Source of the DNA: Pseudomonas putida
GTDB lineage: Bacteria; Pseudomonadota; Gammaproteobacteria; Pseudomonadales; Pseudomonadaceae
DNA: 64,000 bases
Assembly (NCBI RefSeq): GCF_001636055.1
Contig: NZ_CP011789.1
Location: forward strand, 1,798,001-1,862,000
Direction of reading: 5' to 3'
Position numbers and translations under genes: made by a program. The notes under the pieces were generated by a model. It made no database searches, was not told the DNA's origin, and worked only from the letters and a program-made list of their open reading frames with translations. Within the stretch, counting starts at the first letter, position 1. Each line of letters begins with the position of its first letter. Shown piece after piece: positions 16,933 to 27,543 of this stretch.

Positions 16933-18732
16933 GTGAGTGATTTGAGTCATATCCGCAATTTCTCCATCATCGCCCACATCGACCATGGCAAGTCGACGCT
17001 GGCCGACCGTTTCATCCAGATGTGCGGTGGCCTGACGGCGCGCGAAATGGAAGCCCAGGTCCTCGACTCCATGGACCTCGAGCGTGAACGCGGTATCACC
17101 ATCAAGGCCCACAGCGTCACCCTGCATTACAAGGCGCAGGACGGCAAAACCTACCAGTTGAACTTCATCGATACCCCCGGCCACGTCGACTTCACCTATG
17201 AAGTCTCGCGCTCGCTGGCGGCGTGCGAGGGCGCGTTGCTGGTGGTCGATGCCGGCCAGGGCGTCGAGGCGCAATCGGTCGCCAACTGCTACACCGCCAT
17301 CGAGCAGGGCCTCGAGGTCATGCCGGTACTGAACAAGATGGACCTGCCCCAGGCCGATCCGGACCGCGTCAAGGACGAGATCGAGAAGATCATCGGCATC
17401 GACGCCACCGATGCCGTGGCCTGCAGTGCCAAGAGCGGCATGGGCGTGGACGAGGTGCTCGAGCGCCTGGTACAGACCATCCCCGCGCCGGAAGGCGAGA
17501 TCGACGCACCCTTGCAGGCGCTGATCATCGACTCCTGGTTCGACAACTACCTGGGCGTCGTGTCGCTGGTGCGTGTGCGCCAGGGCCGGGTCAAGAAGGG
17601 CGACAAGATCCTGGTCAAGTCCACCGGCAAGGTGCACCTGGTCGACAGCGTCGGCGTCTTCACCCCGAAACACACCGCCACCGCCGATCTCAAGGCCGGT
17701 GAAGTGGGCTTCATCATCGCCAGCATCAAGGACATTCATGGCGCGCCGGTCGGCGACACCCTGACGCTGTCCTCGACCCCTGAGGTCGAAGTGCTGCCAG
17801 GCTTCAAGAAGATCCAGCCGCAGGTGTACGCCGGCCTGTTCCCGGTCAGTTCCGACGATTTCGAGGACTTCCGCGACGCCCTGCAGAAGCTGACGCTCAA
17901 CGACTCGTCGCTGCAGTACATGCCGGAAAGCTCCGATGCACTGGGCTTCGGCTTCCGTTGCGGCTTCCTCGGCATGCTGCACATGGAGATCATCCAGGAG
18001 CGCCTGGAGCGCGAATACGACCTGGACCTGATCACCACGGCACCAAGCGTGATCTACGAGCTGGAGCTCAAGACCGGCGAAACCATTGTCGTCGACAACC
18101 CGTCGAAGCTGCCGGATGTCTCGGCGGTCGCCGATTTCCGCGAGCCGATCGTCACCGCGACCATCCTCGTGCCGCAGGAGCACCTGGGCAACGTCATCAC
18201 CCTGTGCATCGAGAAGCGTGGCGTTCAGCGTGACATGCAGTTCCTCGGCAGCCAGGTGCAGGTGCGCTACGACATGCCGATGAACGAAGTGGTGCTGGAC
18301 TTCTTCGACCGTCTCAAATCCACCAGTCGCGGCTACGCCTCGCTGGACTATCATTTCGATCGCTACCAGTCGGCCAACCTGGTCAAGCTGGACGTGCTGA
18401 TCAACGGCGACAAGGTCGATGCCCTGGCATTGATCGTGCATCGTGACAACGCGGCCTACAAAGGTCGTGCGTTGACCGAGAAGATGAAGGAACTGATTCC
18501 TCGGCAGATGTTCGACGTGGCGATCCAGGCAGCTATCGGCGGCCAGATCATTGCGCGGACCACTGTCAAGGCGCTCAGAAAGAACGTACTGGCTAAGTGC
18601 TATGGCGGTGACGTCAGCCGTAAGAAGAAACTGCTGGAGAAGCAGAAGGCCGGTAAGAAACGCATGAAGCAGGTGGGCAACGTGGAGATCCCACAGGAAG
18701 CCTTCCTCGCTGTGCTCAGGTTGGATAGCTAG
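16933..18732 (+). CDS. lepA: Elongation factor 4 (LepA) GTPase
   Basis: LepA/EF4 (599 residues) is a ribosome-associated translational GTPase related to EF-G, implicated in 30S biogenesis and back-translocation. The G1 motif AHIDHGKS (residues 14-21), switch II region DTPGHVD (about residue 80) and NKMD (about 134) are all present. The EF4-specific C-terminal domain with [28 protein letters not shown] and the Lys-rich [25 protein letters not shown] tail is complete. Translation starts at a GTG (16933) matching the conserved [22 protein letters not shown]. It is followed 5 bases later by lepB. Confidence 0.98.
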   Translation: MSDLSHIRNFSIIAHIDHGKSTLADRFIQMCGGLTAREMEAQVLDSMDLERERGITIKAHSVTLHYKAQDGKTYQLNFIDTPGHVDFTYEVSRSLAACEGALLVVDAGQGVEAQSVANCYTAIEQGLEVMPVLNKMDLPQADPDRVKDEIEKIIGIDATDAVACSAKSGMGVDEVLERLVQTIPAPEGEIDAPLQALIIDSWFDNYLGVVSLVRVRQGRVKKGDKILVKSTGKVHLVDSVGVFTPKHTATADLKAGEVGFIIASIKDIHGAPVGDTLTLSSTPEVEVLPGFKKIQPQVYAGLFPVSSDDFEDFRDALQKLTLNDSSLQYMPESSDALGFGFRCGFLGMLHMEIIQERLEREYDLDLITTAPSVIYELELKTGETIVVDNPSKLPDVSAVADFREPIVTATILVPQEHLGNVITLCIEKRGVQRDMQFLGSQVQVRYDMPMNEVVLDFFDRLKSTSRGYASLDYHFDRYQSANLVKLDVLINGDKVDALALIVHRDNAAYKGRALTEKMKELIPRQMFDVAIQAAIGGQIIARTTVKALRKNVLAKCYGGDVSRKKKLLEKQKAGKKRMKQVGNVEIPQEAFLAVLRLDS

Positions 18733-18737
18733 GTCCT

Positions 18738-19592
18738 ATGTCGCTAAATTTCCCGCTGTTGCTAGTCATCGCCGTTGCTGTCTGCGGTCTGTTGGGTCTG
18801 ATCGATCTGCTGTTCCTGGCCCCGCGCCGGCGAGCGGCGATCGCCAACTACCAGGGCAGCGTCAGCCAGCCCGAAGTTGCGGTGGTCGAACGCCTGAACA
18901 AGGAGCCGTTGCTGGTCGAGTACGGCAAGTCGTTCTTCCCGGTGTTGTTCATCGTGCTGGTGCTGCGCTCGTTCCTGGTCGAACCCTTCCAGATCCCGTC
19001 GGGATCCATGAAGCCGACCCTGGAAGTGGGCGACTTCATCCTGGTGAACAAGTTCTCCTACGGCATCCGCCTGCCGGTGATCGACAAGAAGGTCATCGAG
19101 GTCGGTGACCCGCAGCGCGGGGACGTCATGGTGTTCCGCTACCCGAGCGACCCGAACGTCAACTACATCAAGCGTGTGGTTGGCCTGCCGGGCGACCGGA
19201 TCCGCTACACCAACGAGAAGCACCTGTACGTCAACGACCAACTGGTCGCCGAGCAACTGGTGGGCACCGAAGCCGGATCGTTGGGCAGTGCCGAGCTGTA
19301 CAAGGAGAAGCTGGGCGAAGCCGAGCACCTGATCCGCAAGGAGATGAGCCGCTACCGCATGCCGCCTGACCAGCAGTGGACCGTGCCTGCCGGGCATTAC
19401 TTCATGATGGGCGACAACCGCGACAACTCCAACGACAGCCGCTACTGGGACGATCCGAGCATCCCGCGCGAGCTGCAGGGCATGGTCCCGGACCGCAACA
19501 TCGTCGGCAAGGCCTTCGCAGTCTGGATGAGCTGGCCCGAGCCCAAGCTCAGCCACTTCCCCAACCTGTCGCGGGTCGGCCTGATCCATTGA
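18738..19592 (+). CDS. lepB: Signal peptidase I
   Basis: LepB (284 residues) cleaves Sec and Tat signal peptides on the outer face of the inner membrane. Two N-terminal membrane segments are visible (LLLVIAVAVCGLLGLIDLLFL, about residues 6-26, and FPVLFIVLVLRSFLVEPF, about 67-84). The nucleophile Ser is in IPSGSMKPTL (about residue 91), and the general-base Lys is in YIKRVVGLPGDRI (about residue 146). Box E is MMGDNRDNSNDSRYW. It is transcribed with lepA. In P. aeruginosa a small DUF4845 gene separates lepB from rnc; here only about 160 bases separate them. Confidence 0.97.
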   Translation: MSLNFPLLLVIAVAVCGLLGLIDLLFLAPRRRAAIANYQGSVSQPEVAVVERLNKEPLLVEYGKSFFPVLFIVLVLRSFLVEPFQIPSGSMKPTLEVGDFILVNKFSYGIRLPVIDKKVIEVGDPQRGDVMVFRYPSDPNVNYIKRVVGLPGDRIRYTNEKHLYVNDQLVAEQLVGTEAGSLGSAELYKEKLGEAEHLIRKEMSRYRMPPDQQWTVPAGHYFMMGDNRDNSNDSRYWDDPSIPRELQGMVPDRNIVGKAFAVWMSWPEPKLSHFPNLSRVGLIH

Positions 19593-19750
19593 TACCCTTC
19601 GGCGCTGTCAACAGACAGCGCCGAATGCATTTCTGACATAGGCTGTGTTCTCAGGGATGGGTAAATTCGCCGCTGCACGTCGGCGTGACACAGCCAAACA
19701 GTCTTTCAGGATGTTGATTTGAACGCGTTTAACAACGAAGGGGTGGCTGC

Positions 19751-20440
19751 ATGAGCGCTTCCCTCGAACGCCTGGAGCGCAAGCTCGGCTATACCTTCAA
19801 AAACCAGGATCAGATGCTCCTGGCACTCACGCATCGCAGTTATGCCGGGCGCAACAACGAGCGCCTGGAGTTTCTCGGTGATGCGATTCTCAACTTCGTG
19901 GCGGGCGAGGCGCTGTTCGAGCGCTTCCCCCAGGCTCGCGAAGGCCAGTTGTCGCGCCTGCGCGCACGGCTGGTCAAGGGTGAGACCCTCGCCCGCCTGG
20001 CCCGCGGCTTCGACCTGGGCGATTATCTGCGCCTGGGCTCGGGCGAACTCAAGAGCGGTGGTTTTCGCCGTGAGTCCATTCTTGCCGATGCACTCGAAGC
20101 GCTGATCGGGGCGATCTATCTGGACGCCGACATGCAGACCGCCCGCGAGCGCATTCTCGCCTGGCTGGCCGGCGAGTTCGATGGGTTGACGCTGGTCGAC
20201 ACCAACAAAGACCCCAAGACCCGGCTGCAGGAGTATCTGCAGTCGCGTGCCTGCGAACTGCCGCGCTACGAAGTGGTGGATATCCAGGGCGAACCACATT
20301 GCCGCACCTTCTTCGTCGAATGCGAAGTGGTGCTGCTGAACAACAAGAGCCGTGGTCAGGGCGTGAGCCGGCGTATCGCCGAGCAGGTCGCCGCTGCCGC
20401 CGCACTGATCGCCTTGGGCGTGGAGAATGGCAATGACTGA
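19751..20440 (+). CDS. rnc: Ribonuclease III
   Basis: RNase III (229 residues) cuts double-stranded RNA, processing rRNA precursors and some mRNAs. The catalytic signature [14 protein letters not shown] is present at about residues 37-50, with the second acidic patch [16 protein letters not shown] near 113-128. The C-terminal double-stranded-RNA-binding domain is [23 protein letters not shown]...[29 protein letters not shown]. The ATG follows GGGGTGG. The end overlaps the era start (ATGACTGA), the usual rnc-era coupling. Confidence 0.98.
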   Translation: MSASLERLERKLGYTFKNQDQMLLALTHRSYAGRNNERLEFLGDAILNFVAGEALFERFPQAREGQLSRLRARLVKGETLARLARGFDLGDYLRLGSGELKSGGFRRESILADALEALIGAIYLDADMQTARERILAWLAGEFDGLTLVDTNKDPKTRLQEYLQSRACELPRYEVVDIQGEPHCRTFFVECEVVLLNNKSRGQGVSRRIAEQVAAAAALIALGVENGND

Positions 20441-21335
20441 GAACAATCCGACCCGCTGCGGTTACGTGGCCATCGTCGGCCGCCCCAACGTGGGCAAGTC
20501 CACGCTGCTCAACCACATCCTCGGGCAGAAGCTGGCGATCACTTCGCGCAAGCCGCAGACCACCCGTCACAACATGCTCGGCATCAAGACCGAAGGTGAT
20601 GTGCAGGCGATCTACGTCGACACCCCCGGTATGCACAAGGCCAACGACAAGGCCTTGAACCGCTACATGAACCGCAACGCCTCGGCAGCGCTCAAGGATG
20701 TCGACGTGGTGATCTTCGTGGTCGACCGCACTCGCTGGACCGACGAGGACCAGTTGGTGCTCGAGCGTGTGCAGTACGTCACCGGCCCGCTCATCATCGC
20801 GGTCAACAAGACCGACCGCATGGAAGAGAAGGCCGAGTTGATCCCGCACCTGCAGTGGTTGCAGGAGCAACTGCCGAACGCCGAAGTGATGCCGATCTCG
20901 GCTCAGCAGGGGCACAATCTGGACGCCCTGGAAGCCCAGATCGCCAAGCACCTGCCGGAAAACGATCACTTCTTCCCGGAAGACCAGATCACCGACCGCA
21001 GCAGCCGCTTCCTGGCAGCCGAACTGGTACGCGAGAAAATCATGCGCCAGCTCGGCGCCGAGCTGCCGTACCAGATCACCGTCGAGATCGAAGAATTCAA
21101 ACAGCAGGGGCATGTGTTGCACATCCACGCCCTGATCCTGGTCGAGCGTGACGGCCAGAAAAAGATCATCATCGGCGATAAGGGCGAGCGTATCAAACGC
21201 ATTGGTTCCGAGGCTCGCAAGGACATGGAGGTGTTGTTCGACTCCAAGGTCATGCTCAACCTCTGGGTCAAGGTCAAGGGCGGCTGGTCCGATGACGAAC
21301 GCGCCCTGCGTTCGCTGGGTTACGGCGACCTCTAA
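20433..21335 (+). CDS. era: GTPase Era
   Basis: Era (300 residues) is a GTPase needed for 16S rRNA maturation and 30S assembly. G1 is GRPNVGKST (residues 16-24), G3 is DTPGMH (about 62-67), G4 is NKTD (about 125-128), and the C-terminal KH domain ends in the [39 protein letters not shown] helix-turn. The ATG at 20433 was chosen over the ATG at 20427 because GGAG at 20422-20425 stands 7 bases from it but only 1 base from the earlier one. The gene overlaps the last codons of rnc. Confidence 0.97.
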   Translation: MTENNPTRCGYVAIVGRPNVGKSTLLNHILGQKLAITSRKPQTTRHNMLGIKTEGDVQAIYVDTPGMHKANDKALNRYMNRNASAALKDVDVVIFVVDRTRWTDEDQLVLERVQYVTGPLIIAVNKTDRMEEKAELIPHLQWLQEQLPNAEVMPISAQQGHNLDALEAQIAKHLPENDHFFPEDQITDRSSRFLAAELVREKIMRQLGAELPYQITVEIEEFKQQGHVLHIHALILVERDGQKKIIIGDKGERIKRIGSEARKDMEVLFDSKVMLNLWVKVKGGWSDDERALRSLGYGDL

Positions 21336-21350
21336 GCCTCGCCGCGCGCC

Positions 21351-21447
21351 TTGTAGGAGCGGGCTTGCCCGCGAACACAGGCAACGCCTGTGCCATGCAT
21401 CCACGGTGCCTGGGCTGGCCTCTTCGCGGGCAAGCCCGCTCCTACAG
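21351..21447. repeat. Inverted pair of REP elements between era and recO
   Basis: REP unit TTGTAGGAGCGGGCTTGCCC... at 21351-21375 and its inverse at 21423-21447 (ttcgcgggcaagcccgctcctac), separated by about 47 bases. A standard REP doublet lying within a co-directional operon, between the era stop and the recO start. Confidence 0.9.
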
Positions 21448-21480
21448 GTGTGCGCTTTGCCTGAGACCGAGTAACCGCTC

Positions 21481-22164
21481 ATGGACCAACCCACCCCGCA
21501 ACCCGCCTACGTCCTGCACAGCCGCGCCTACAAGGAAACCAGCGCGTTGGTGGACTTCTTTACCGCCCAAGGCCGTGTGCGGGCGGTGTTGCGGCGCGCG
21601 CGGGGCAAGGGCGGTAGCCCGGTGCGACCCTTCGTGCCGCTGGAAGTCGAGTTACGCGGGCGGGGCGAGTTGAAGAACGTCGGTCGGTTGGATACGGTCG
21701 GCCTTGCCGGGTGGCTGCACGGCGACGCGCTGTTCAGTGGTCTGTATCTCAACGAGTTGCTGATGCGCCTGCTGCCTGCCGAAGCGCCGTTTCCTGCCCT
21801 GTTCGAGCATTACACCCTGACCCTCGAGGCGCTGGCTGCCGGCCGCCCGCTGGAGCCGCTGCTGCGCGCCTTCGAATGGCGTCTGCTGGACGAGCTGGGC
21901 TATGCCTTCTCGCTGACCCACGACGTGAACGATGATGCGGTCGTCGCCGAGGGGCGCTATCGGCTCCAGGTGGACGCCGGGCTGGAGCGGGTCGAGCTGT
22001 TTCAGCCTGGGCTGTTCAGTGGTGCGGAGCTGTTGGCCCTGGCCGATGCCGACTGGGATGCCCCGGGCGCGCTGCTTGCGGCCAAGCGCCTGATGCGTCA
22101 GGCGCTGGCCGTTCACCTGGGGCCCAAGCCACTGGTCAGCCGGGAACTGTTTCGCAAGCGTTGA
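21481..22164 (+). CDS. recO: DNA repair protein RecO
   Basis: RecO (227 residues) works with RecR to load RecA onto SSB-coated single-stranded DNA in the RecF pathway. The N-terminal OB fold is seen in [37 protein letters not shown] (about residues 8-44), followed by the helical RecO_C region with [33 protein letters not shown]. The C-terminal part lacks the zinc-binding Cys cluster, as is common in gammaproteobacteria. It lies between era and pdxJ, a conserved order. Confidence 0.95.
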   Translation: MDQPTPQPAYVLHSRAYKETSALVDFFTAQGRVRAVLRRARGKGGSPVRPFVPLEVELRGRGELKNVGRLDTVGLAGWLHGDALFSGLYLNELLMRLLPAEAPFPALFEHYTLTLEALAAGRPLEPLLRAFEWRLLDELGYAFSLTHDVNDDAVVAEGRYRLQVDAGLERVELFQPGLFSGAELLALADADWDAPGALLAAKRLMRQALAVHLGPKPLVSRELFRKR

Positions 22165-22207
22165 GCACGTCGTATGCTGTGGGGCTCAATCTTCAGGAGA
22201 GCCTTTC

Positions 22208-22948
22208 GTGACTCACAGCAACCGCATGCTTCTCGGCGTCAACATCGATCACGTGGCCACTCTGCGCCAGGCCCGGGGCACCCGCTATCCGGACCCGGTC
22301 AAGGCCGCGCTGGACGCCGAGGAAGCGGGTGCCGACGGTATTACCGTGCATTTGCGCGAAGACCGCCGGCACATCCAGGAGCGTGATGTGCTGCTGCTCA
22401 AGGACGTGCTGCAAACGCGCATGAACTTCGAGATGGGCGTCACCGAAGAGATGATGCTTTTCGCCGAGAAGATCCGCCCGGCACACATCTGCCTGGTGCC
22501 CGAGACCCGCCAGGAGCTGACCACCGAAGGTGGCCTGGACGTGGCAGGCCAGGAGGCGCGGATCAAGGCTGCAGTAGAGCGCCTGGCGCGCACCGGCGCC
22601 GAGGTGTCGCTGTTCATCGATGCCGACGAGCGGCAGATCGAGGCGTCGCGTCGCGTGGGCGCGCCGGCCATCGAGTTGCATACTGGTCGCTATGCCGATG
22701 CACAGACCCCGACCGAGGTAGCCGAGGAGCTCAAGCGTATCGTCGACGGCGTGGCCTTTGGCGTGGGGCAGGGGCTGATCGTCAATGCCGGGCATGGCCT
22801 GCACTACCATAACGTAGAAGCAGTGGCGGCGATCAAGGGGATCAATGAGCTGAACATCGGCCATGCCCTGGTGGCCCATGCACTGTTCGTCGGCTTCAAG
22901 GCGGCGGTGGCAGAAATGAAGGCCTTGATCGTGGCGGCTTCGCGTTGA
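22208..22948 (+). CDS. pdxJ: Pyridoxine 5'-phosphate synthase
   Basis: PdxJ (246 residues) condenses 3-amino-2-oxopropyl phosphate with 1-deoxyxylulose 5-phosphate to make pyridoxine phosphate (vitamin B6) in the cytoplasm. It forms a TIM barrel beginning [46 protein letters not shown] carries the family's phosphate/active-site residues, including the catalytic Glu region [15 protein letters not shown] ([11 protein letters not shown]). [12 protein letters not shown] is the second phosphate-binding loop. CAGGAGAGCC precedes the GTG start. It is the last gene of the lepA-pdxJ run. Confidence 0.97.
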   Translation: MTHSNRMLLGVNIDHVATLRQARGTRYPDPVKAALDAEEAGADGITVHLREDRRHIQERDVLLLKDVLQTRMNFEMGVTEEMMLFAEKIRPAHICLVPETRQELTTEGGLDVAGQEARIKAAVERLARTGAEVSLFIDADERQIEASRRVGAPAIELHTGRYADAQTPTEVAEELKRIVDGVAFGVGQGLIVNAGHGLHYHNVEAVAAIKGINELNIGHALVAHALFVGFKAAVAEMKALIVAASR

Positions 22949-22953
22949 TATTG

Positions 22954-22986
22954 GGGCGGCCTCGCGGGCTTGCTCGCGAAGCCGCC
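22954..22986. repeat. Single REP-like palindrome after pdxJ
   Basis: GGCGGCctcgcgggcttgctcgcgaaGCCGCC forms an imperfect hairpin with the REP core. It sits between the convergent pdxJ and histidine-kinase stops and may act as a bidirectional transcription barrier. Confidence 0.65.
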
Positions 22987-22990
22987 GCCA

Positions 22991-24376
22991 TCACTCGGCC
23001 TGAAACACCAGGCTGAACCGAGTCGGTCCTTGCGCTGCGCTGCTGACCTCGACCCGGCCTCCATGCAGTTGCATGATCGATTTCACGATCGCCAGCCCCA
23101 GCCCTGTGCCACCCTCCAGGCGCGAGCGACCACAGCCGGCCCGGTAGAAGCGCTCGAACAGATGCGCCAGGTGCGCCTCGTCAATCCCCGCGCCCTGGTT
23201 CTGCACCCACAACCAGACCTGGTCCTGGCGCCGCTCGATCCCCAGTTCGATCACCTGGCCCTGTGGGCTATGGCGGATGGCGTTGCTCAGCAGATTCGAC
23301 AGCGCTCGCTGGAACATCAATCGGTCGGCCAAGGCCGTGCCCCAGCCGTGTGCCCGTAGCTCGATTCCTTTCAGTTCGGCGCTGAGGCCGAACAGCTCCA
23401 TCACCCGTGCGGTTTCATCGGCCAGGGACAGTGGCTTGAGCATGGCCAGTGCCTGGGGTTGGCTGACCTGGGCCAGGAACAGCATGTCATTGATGATGCG
23501 GTTCAGGCGGGTGAGCTCCTCGACGCTGTCCTCCAGCGCCTCGCGGTAGCGGTTGCCGTCGCGCTCGCGGGACAAGGTCACCTGGGCCTTGCCCATCAGG
23601 TTGCCGATGGGGGTGCGCAATTCGTGGGCCAGGTCGTCGGAGAACTGCGACAGCTGGCGAACACCCTGGTCGAGGCGATCGAGCATGATGTTGATGCTGC
23701 CGGCCAGCTCCGCCAGTTCCTGGGGCAGGCCACTGGTCGGCAGGCGATGCGCCAGGTCGTGCGCGCAGATCTGCCCGGCGATGCGGCGGAATCGGCGTAG
23801 GGGGGCGAGCCCACGCTGCACCAGTTTCCAGGCACCGATGCCGATCAGCAGCAAGAGTATCGGCAGCGCCAGCAAGGTCGAGTTCAGGTAGGCCTGGAGC
23901 AGCGCATTGTCGTCGGCGCGGTCCAGCGACATCATTACTCGCACCGGCTGGTCGTCGCGCAGGCGCATCAACTGGGTGACGGTGAGGATCTGCCGCCCAT
24001 CGCTGTCACGCCATTGCGTGAAGCTTGGCTGCTGGCCCGCGGGTAGCTGGCGCAACGCCTGCGCCTCCAGTGCTGGGCCCAGGCTCAGCAGCGACGGGTG
24101 CCGTCCATTGATCGCCAGCACATTGAGACTGAGGTTGTCGTGCCCCATCACCAGGTCGAGCAAGGGATGAGCGCGGGCGCCAAGGTCGTCGCTGCGCAGG
24201 TCCACCCGCAGGTTGTGCTCGACTTGCAGCATCTTGCGCGCCAGGTCGCGACGGGCGCGGCTGTCCAGCTCGTGGTCGAGGGCAAACACTGCCAGGCAGG
24301 CCAGCAGCAGTACCAGCGCGGCGCCCATCAGGGTGACCGAAAGCCCGAGGCGCAGCGACAGGGTACGGCCCTTCAC
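22991..24376 (-). CDS. Heavy-metal-type sensor histidine kinase
   Basis: A 461-residue inner-membrane sensor kinase. It has two membrane helices (about residues 13-33 and 166-184) around a periplasmic domain of about 130 residues, then HAMP, the phospho-acceptor His251 in [20 protein letters not shown], and an ATPase domain with N box [16 protein letters not shown]1 NQGAGID and G2 [18 protein letters not shown]. The H-box context and overall length fit the CusS/CopS/IrlS heavy-metal sensor group. The frame is open far upstream, but the GTG at 24376 forms a 4-base GTGA overlap with the response-regulator stop and starts right before the first membrane helix. The signal is not known; metals such as copper or zinc are inferred from family. 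Confidence 0.92.
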   Translation of the reverse strand: MKGRTLSLRLGLSVTLMGAALVLLLACLAVFALDHELDSRARRDLARKMLQVEHNLRVDLRSDDLGARAHPLLDLVMGHDNLSLNVLAINGRHPSLLSLGPALEAQALRQLPAGQQPSFTQWRDSDGRQILTVTQLMRLRDDQPVRVMMSLDRADDNALLQAYLNSTLLALPILLLLIGIGAWKLVQRGLAPLRRFRRIAGQICAHDLAHRLPTSGLPQELAELAGSINIMLDRLDQGVRQLSQFSDDLAHELRTPIGNLMGKAQVTLSRERDGNRYREALEDSVEELTRLNRIINDMLFLAQVSQPQALAMLKPLSLADETARVMELFGLSAELKGIELRAHGWGTALADRLMFQRALSNLLSNAIRHSPQGQVIELGIERRQDQVWLWVQNQGAGIDEAHLAHLFERFYRAGCGRSRLEGGTGLGLAIVKSIMQLHGGRVEVSSAAQGPTRFSLVFQAE

Positions 24377-25047
24377 GCGCGTGCCTCGAGTACGTACCCC
24401 ACGCCGCGCAAGGTGTGTATGAGCTTGTGCTCGAAAGGGTCGTCGATCTTGGCCCGCAGACGGCGGATCGACACCTCGACCACATTGGTGTCGCAATCGA
24501 AGTTCATGTCCCACACCAGCGAGATGATTTGCGTGCGTGAGAGCACCTCGCCGCTCTGGCGCATCAGCAGATGCAGCAGGGTGAACTCCTTGGCGGTCAG
24601 GTCGATGCGCTGGCCGCCGCGCCAGGCGCGATGACGGCCGGGATCGAGTTCGAGGTCGGCGACCTTCAGGGTGTCTGGTTGCAGATGCTGGTCGTTGCGC
24701 CGCAGCAGGCTGCGGATTCGCGCCAGCAGTTCCGGAAACTCGAAAGGCTTGAGCAGATAGTCGTCGGCGCCCAGGTCCAGGCCCTTGACCCGGTCGGCCA
24801 GGCGACCGTGGGCGGTGAGCATCATGATCCGAGTCGACGATTCGGCGCGCAGGCGCTGCAGCACGCCCCAGCCATCGAGCTCGGGCAGATTGACGTCGAG
24901 GATTACCAGGTCGTAGCTGTGATTGCGCGCGAGGTGCAGGCCGTCGGTGCCCGTGTATGCGCAATCGACAACGTAGCCGTTTTCGCGTAGGCCCTGCTGC
25001 AGGTAGTCGGCGGTACGGGGTTCGTCCTCGATGATCAATAGGCGCAT
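24373..25047 (-). CDS. OmpR-family response regulator (CusR/IrlR-like)
   Basis: A 224-residue response regulator with receiver domain (E7-D8, phospho-acceptor D51 in [23 protein letters not shown] in [13 protein letters not shown]) and a C-terminal winged helix ([54 protein letters not shown]). VWDMNFDxDTNVVEVxIRRLRxKID is the hallmark of heavy-metal response regulators such as CusR, CopR and CzcR. It is cotranscribed and translationally coupled with the kinase. The divergent small exported protein is its most likely local target. Confidence 0.93.
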   Translation of the reverse strand: MRLLIIEDEPRTADYLQQGLRENGYVVDCAYTGTDGLHLARNHSYDLVILDVNLPELDGWGVLQRLRAESSTRIMMLTAHGRLADRVKGLDLGADDYLLKPFEFPELLARIRSLLRRNDQHLQPDTLKVADLELDPGRHRAWRGGQRIDLTAKEFTLLHLLMRQSGEVLSRTQIISLVWDMNFDCDTNVVEVSIRRLRAKIDDPFEHKLIHTLRGVGYVLEARA

Positions 25048-25147
25048 GGCGGGCTCTGTGAGGTGGAAAGGGCGCGATTCTCAAGCCTGTAGGGGCTTTA
25101 GGGTCAAGCTGCAGGATGTTACGGCATGAGAATGCGTTGTCGGCGCA

Positions 25148-25165
25148 GATAACCGATTTGTAATG
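25148..25165 (+). promoter_or_regulatory. Candidate response-regulator site, distal
   Basis: GATAACCGATTTGTAATG contains TTGTAATG, the same half-site as the nearby palindrome at 25226-25243. The left half is degenerate. It lies in the gap between the response regulator and the small exported protein. Confidence 0.4.
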
Positions 25166-25225
25166 CGGGCGTCATCTGGCTGCCTGTTCGGGTCCCTTCG
25201 CTTGGGAACACAGCCCGCAGGACCA

Positions 25226-25243
25226 CATTGCAAGACTGTAATG
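25226..25243 (+). promoter_or_regulatory. Candidate response-regulator site, proximal
   Basis: CATTGCAAGACTGTAATG is an imperfect inverted repeat (CATTGCA / TGTAATG, 6 of 7 paired). It resembles the ATTACA-TGTAAT boxes bound by copper-type response regulators. It is about 75 bases upstream of the small gene's start. Confidence 0.45.
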
Positions 25244-25316
25244 CCAGGCTCACCTTGGCGTTAGCTGCCGCTGGCTAGGATGGCGCTGTCTGAACGGTGA
25301 TCATGAGGCAAGCACG

Positions 25317-25520
25317 ATGAACCTGATCAAATATCTGCTGCTGGCGACCCTTGCCATGGGCAGCACCAGCGTTTTCGCCGAAGGTGGCGCGGAGCGTTCA
25401 CAGCAGTTCGTGGAGACCTTTCTCAAGGAGCAGGAGCGCCTGTTCGGCGACCGGCAGCAAGTGCTGGTCAAACGTGAGCGCCAGGCGCAGGAGACGGCCC
25501 GTGAGGTAGCCAAGGACTAG
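25317..25520 (+). CDS. Small exported protein next to a metal-type two-component system
   Basis: A 67-residue protein with a clear Sec signal peptide, MNLIKYLLLATLAMGSTSVFA cleaved before EGG. The mature part is about 46 residues, highly charged and helical (QQFVETFLKEQERLFGDRQQVLVKRERQAQETAREVAKD). It has no cysteine or histidine, so direct metal binding is not obvious. It is divergent from the response regulator gene with likely regulator boxes between them. Similar short periplasmic proteins beside CusR/CopR-type systems occur in other pseudomonads. The function is unknown. The coding call rests on the signal peptide, an ATG close to GAGGCAAGC and a terminator just behind. Confidence 0.8.
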   Translation: MNLIKYLLLATLAMGSTSVFAEGGAERSQQFVETFLKEQERLFGDRQQVLVKRERQAQETAREVAKD

Positions 25521-25571
25521 CGGTAGTGAGGCACCGGCTCTGCGACAGCTCCTCGCTGCTGGTGAACTTGG

Positions 25572-25594
25572 GCGCCCCTCGGGGCGCTTTTTTT
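25572..25594. terminator. Intrinsic terminator after the small exported protein
   Basis: GCGCCCC (25572-25578), 2-base apex, GGGGCGC (25581-25587), then TTTTTTT. A strong plus-strand terminator that abuts the cmoB stop, so it overlaps the 3' end of the convergent gene. Confidence 0.9.
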
Positions 25595-26549
25595 ATTTGC
25601 GTGCCAGCAGCGTGGCGCGGCGGGGGGCCGGGAGGCCTTCGATGGTCTTGCTGTGGTCGTTCGGGTCGAGGAAATCGGCCAGCGACTGATAACGCATCCA
25701 GTCGGTGCTGCGCTGCTCCTCGACGCTGGTGACGCTCACATCCACGCAGCGTACATCGCTGAAGCCGGCGCGGCGCAGCCAGCGCTCCAGCGCGGGTACC
25801 GACGGCAGGAACCAGACGTTGCGCATCTGTGCGTAGCGGTCCTCGGGCACCAGCACGTGCTGCTCATCGCCCTCGACCACCAAGGTTTCCAGCACCAGCT
25901 CCCCGCCTTTGACCAGGCAGTCCTTGAGCGCCAGCAAATGCTCGATGGGGGATCGACGGTGATAGAACACGCCCATCGAGAACACGGTGTCGAAGCCTTC
26001 GAGGTTGGCGGGCAATTCTTCCAGGGCGAAGGGCAGGTGCCAGGCGGGCAGGTCTGGCAGGTATTTTTGCACCGCCTGGAACTGGCAGAAGAACAGCCAG
26101 TTCGGGTCGACACCGACCACCATGTCGGCACCAGCGCCGAGCATGCGCCACTGGTAGTAGCCGTTGCCGCAGCCGACATCGAGCACGCGTTTGCCCTTGA
26201 GGTTCAGGTGCGGACCGACCCGCGACCACTTCCAGTCCGAGCGCCATTCGGTGTCCACGTGCACACCGAACAGGTCGAACGGCCCCTTGCGCCACGGCGA
26301 AAGCCCCATCAGCGCCTTGTGTACCTGAGCACGGGTGGCGTCATCGCAGTTGCTGTCCAGGCGCAACCCGTCGAGCAGGTCGATTCTCTCGGGTGTGAGG
26401 TCTGGCAGCGCATCCAGGGCGCCGCGCCAGCGCTCGAGGTCGCCATGGCCCTTCTCCAGCTTGGTGTCGAGTTGTGCTTGCAGCCCCAGGGACCAGGAAG
26501 CCAGTGGCGTGCCCGCAAGACGGCGGACGAGGGGAGACAGATCAATCAT
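25593..26549 (-). CDS. cmoB: tRNA U34 carboxymethyltransferase CmoB
   Basis: CmoB (318 residues) transfers a carboxymethyl group from carboxy-S-adenosylmethionine to 5-hydroxyuridine at tRNA position 34, making cmo5U in the cytoplasm. The SAM-binding Rossmann motif is [22 protein letters not shown] at about residues 119-140, preceded by the CmoB-specific [26 protein letters not shown] stretch. The ATG at 26549 overlaps the cmoA TGA (ATGA), the standard arrangement. The frame upstream of it only copies cmoA codons. Confidence 0.97.
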   Translation of the reverse strand: MIDLSPLVRRLAGTPLASWSLGLQAQLDTKLEKGHGDLERWRGALDALPDLTPERIDLLDGLRLDSNCDDATRAQVHKALMGLSPWRKGPFDLFGVHVDTEWRSDWKWSRVGPHLNLKGKRVLDVGCGNGYYQWRMLGAGADMVVGVDPNWLFFCQFQAVQKYLPDLPAWHLPFALEELPANLEGFDTVFSMGVFYHRRSPIEHLLALKDCLVKGGELVLETLVVEGDEQHVLVPEDRYAQMRNVWFLPSVPALERWLRRAGFSDVRCVDVSVTSVEEQRSTDWMRYQSLADFLDPNDHSKTIEGLPAPRRATLLARK

Positions 26550-27289
26550 GGCAGGGCTATCAGCGAGGCGAAATTGAGGCATTGGAACCAGGGTATGACT
26601 TTCGAGAAGCCGGCGGAGTGGAGGCGCTCCTGGTGGGCTTGCAGGGTGTCGGGCTTCATCACGTGCTCGATGGCGCTGCGCTTCTGGGCGATTTCCAGAT
26701 CGCTGTAGCCATTGGCACGCTTGAAGTCCAGGTGCAGGTCGTTGAGCAGGTCCTGTTCCTGTACGTCGTCGAAGCGCAGTTTCTCGGACAGGATCAGCGC
26801 GCCACCTGGCAGCAGCGCTTGGTGAATGCGCGCGAGCAGGGCCAGGCGCTGCTCAGGGGCAATGAACTGCAGGGTGAAGTTCATCGCCACCACGGAGGCG
26901 GGCTCGAAGGGCAGGGCAAGGATGTCGGCTTCGATCACCTGCACTGGCTGCAGTTCCTGGAACATCGAGTCCTGTGCGGTGAGGTACTGGCGGCAGCGTT
27001 CGACCATGGCTGCTGAGTTGTCTACCGCAATCACCCGGCAACCGTCGTGGCGCACATGGCGGCGCAGCGACTGGGTCACTGCGCCCAGCGAGGCGCCAAG
27101 ATCGTACAGCGCGGTGTGTGGTTGAGCGAAGCGTGCGGCGAGCACGCCGAGGTTCTCGACGATGGTCGGGTAGCCGGGTACCGAGCGCTTGATCATGTCC
27201 GGGAACACACGCACCACGTCCTCGTTGAAGACGAAGTCGGGCACCTGCTCCAGGGGTTGGGCGAAAAGGCGGTCGGGGTCTTGGCTCAC
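26546..27289 (-). CDS. cmoA: Carboxy-S-adenosyl-L-methionine synthase CmoA
   Basis: CmoA (247 residues) converts SAM and prephenate into carboxy-SAM, the donor used by CmoB. The N-terminus is (GTG)[39 protein letters not shown], with the SAM-site motif [17 protein letters not shown]; the first Cys-type residue seen in E. coli (LGCSLG) is Ala here. [13 protein letters not shown] and LSEKLRFDD are conserved. The GTG at 27289 gives exactly the 247-residue length of E. coli CmoA; the open frame upstream has no homology. Upstream lies the xaxA-like gene, divergent. Confidence 0.96.
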   Translation of the reverse strand: MSQDPDRLFAQPLEQVPDFVFNEDVVRVFPDMIKRSVPGYPTIVENLGVLAARFAQPHTALYDLGASLGAVTQSLRRHVRHDGCRVIAVDNSAAMVERCRQYLTAQDSMFQELQPVQVIEADILALPFEPASVVAMNFTLQFIAPEQRLALLARIHQALLPGGALILSEKLRFDDVQEQDLLNDLHLDFKRANGYSDLEIAQKRSAIEHVMKPDTLQAHQERLHSAGFSKVIPWFQCLNFASLIALP

Positions 27290-27543
27290 AGTGGGCTCGG
27301 GGAACAGACAAAGGCGACATTCTAGCCAAGCCATGCGGTGCTGCATACCGGCGGCCAGTGATCGGCGGGTCTGGGAAGAAAGTGGTGACTCGAAAGTGCT
27401 GTATTTCTGCCAAGTGGAAGCGAATTGGATGTCACCGGGCCAAGCCTAGAGCCACGGAAGACGAGGTGGGCGCGACGTATGGTGAGGCCTGCTCTGCGCT
27501 GTACTGGCGGAGCACCTCATCCGACCCTCAAAGGACGATCATT

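Noticed and set aside
27358..27543. 62-codon upstream extension of the xaxA-like frame
   Set aside because: Start lacks a ribosome site, and the added residues (basic, Cys-rich) do not fit the family; the ATG at 27544 has AAGGA.
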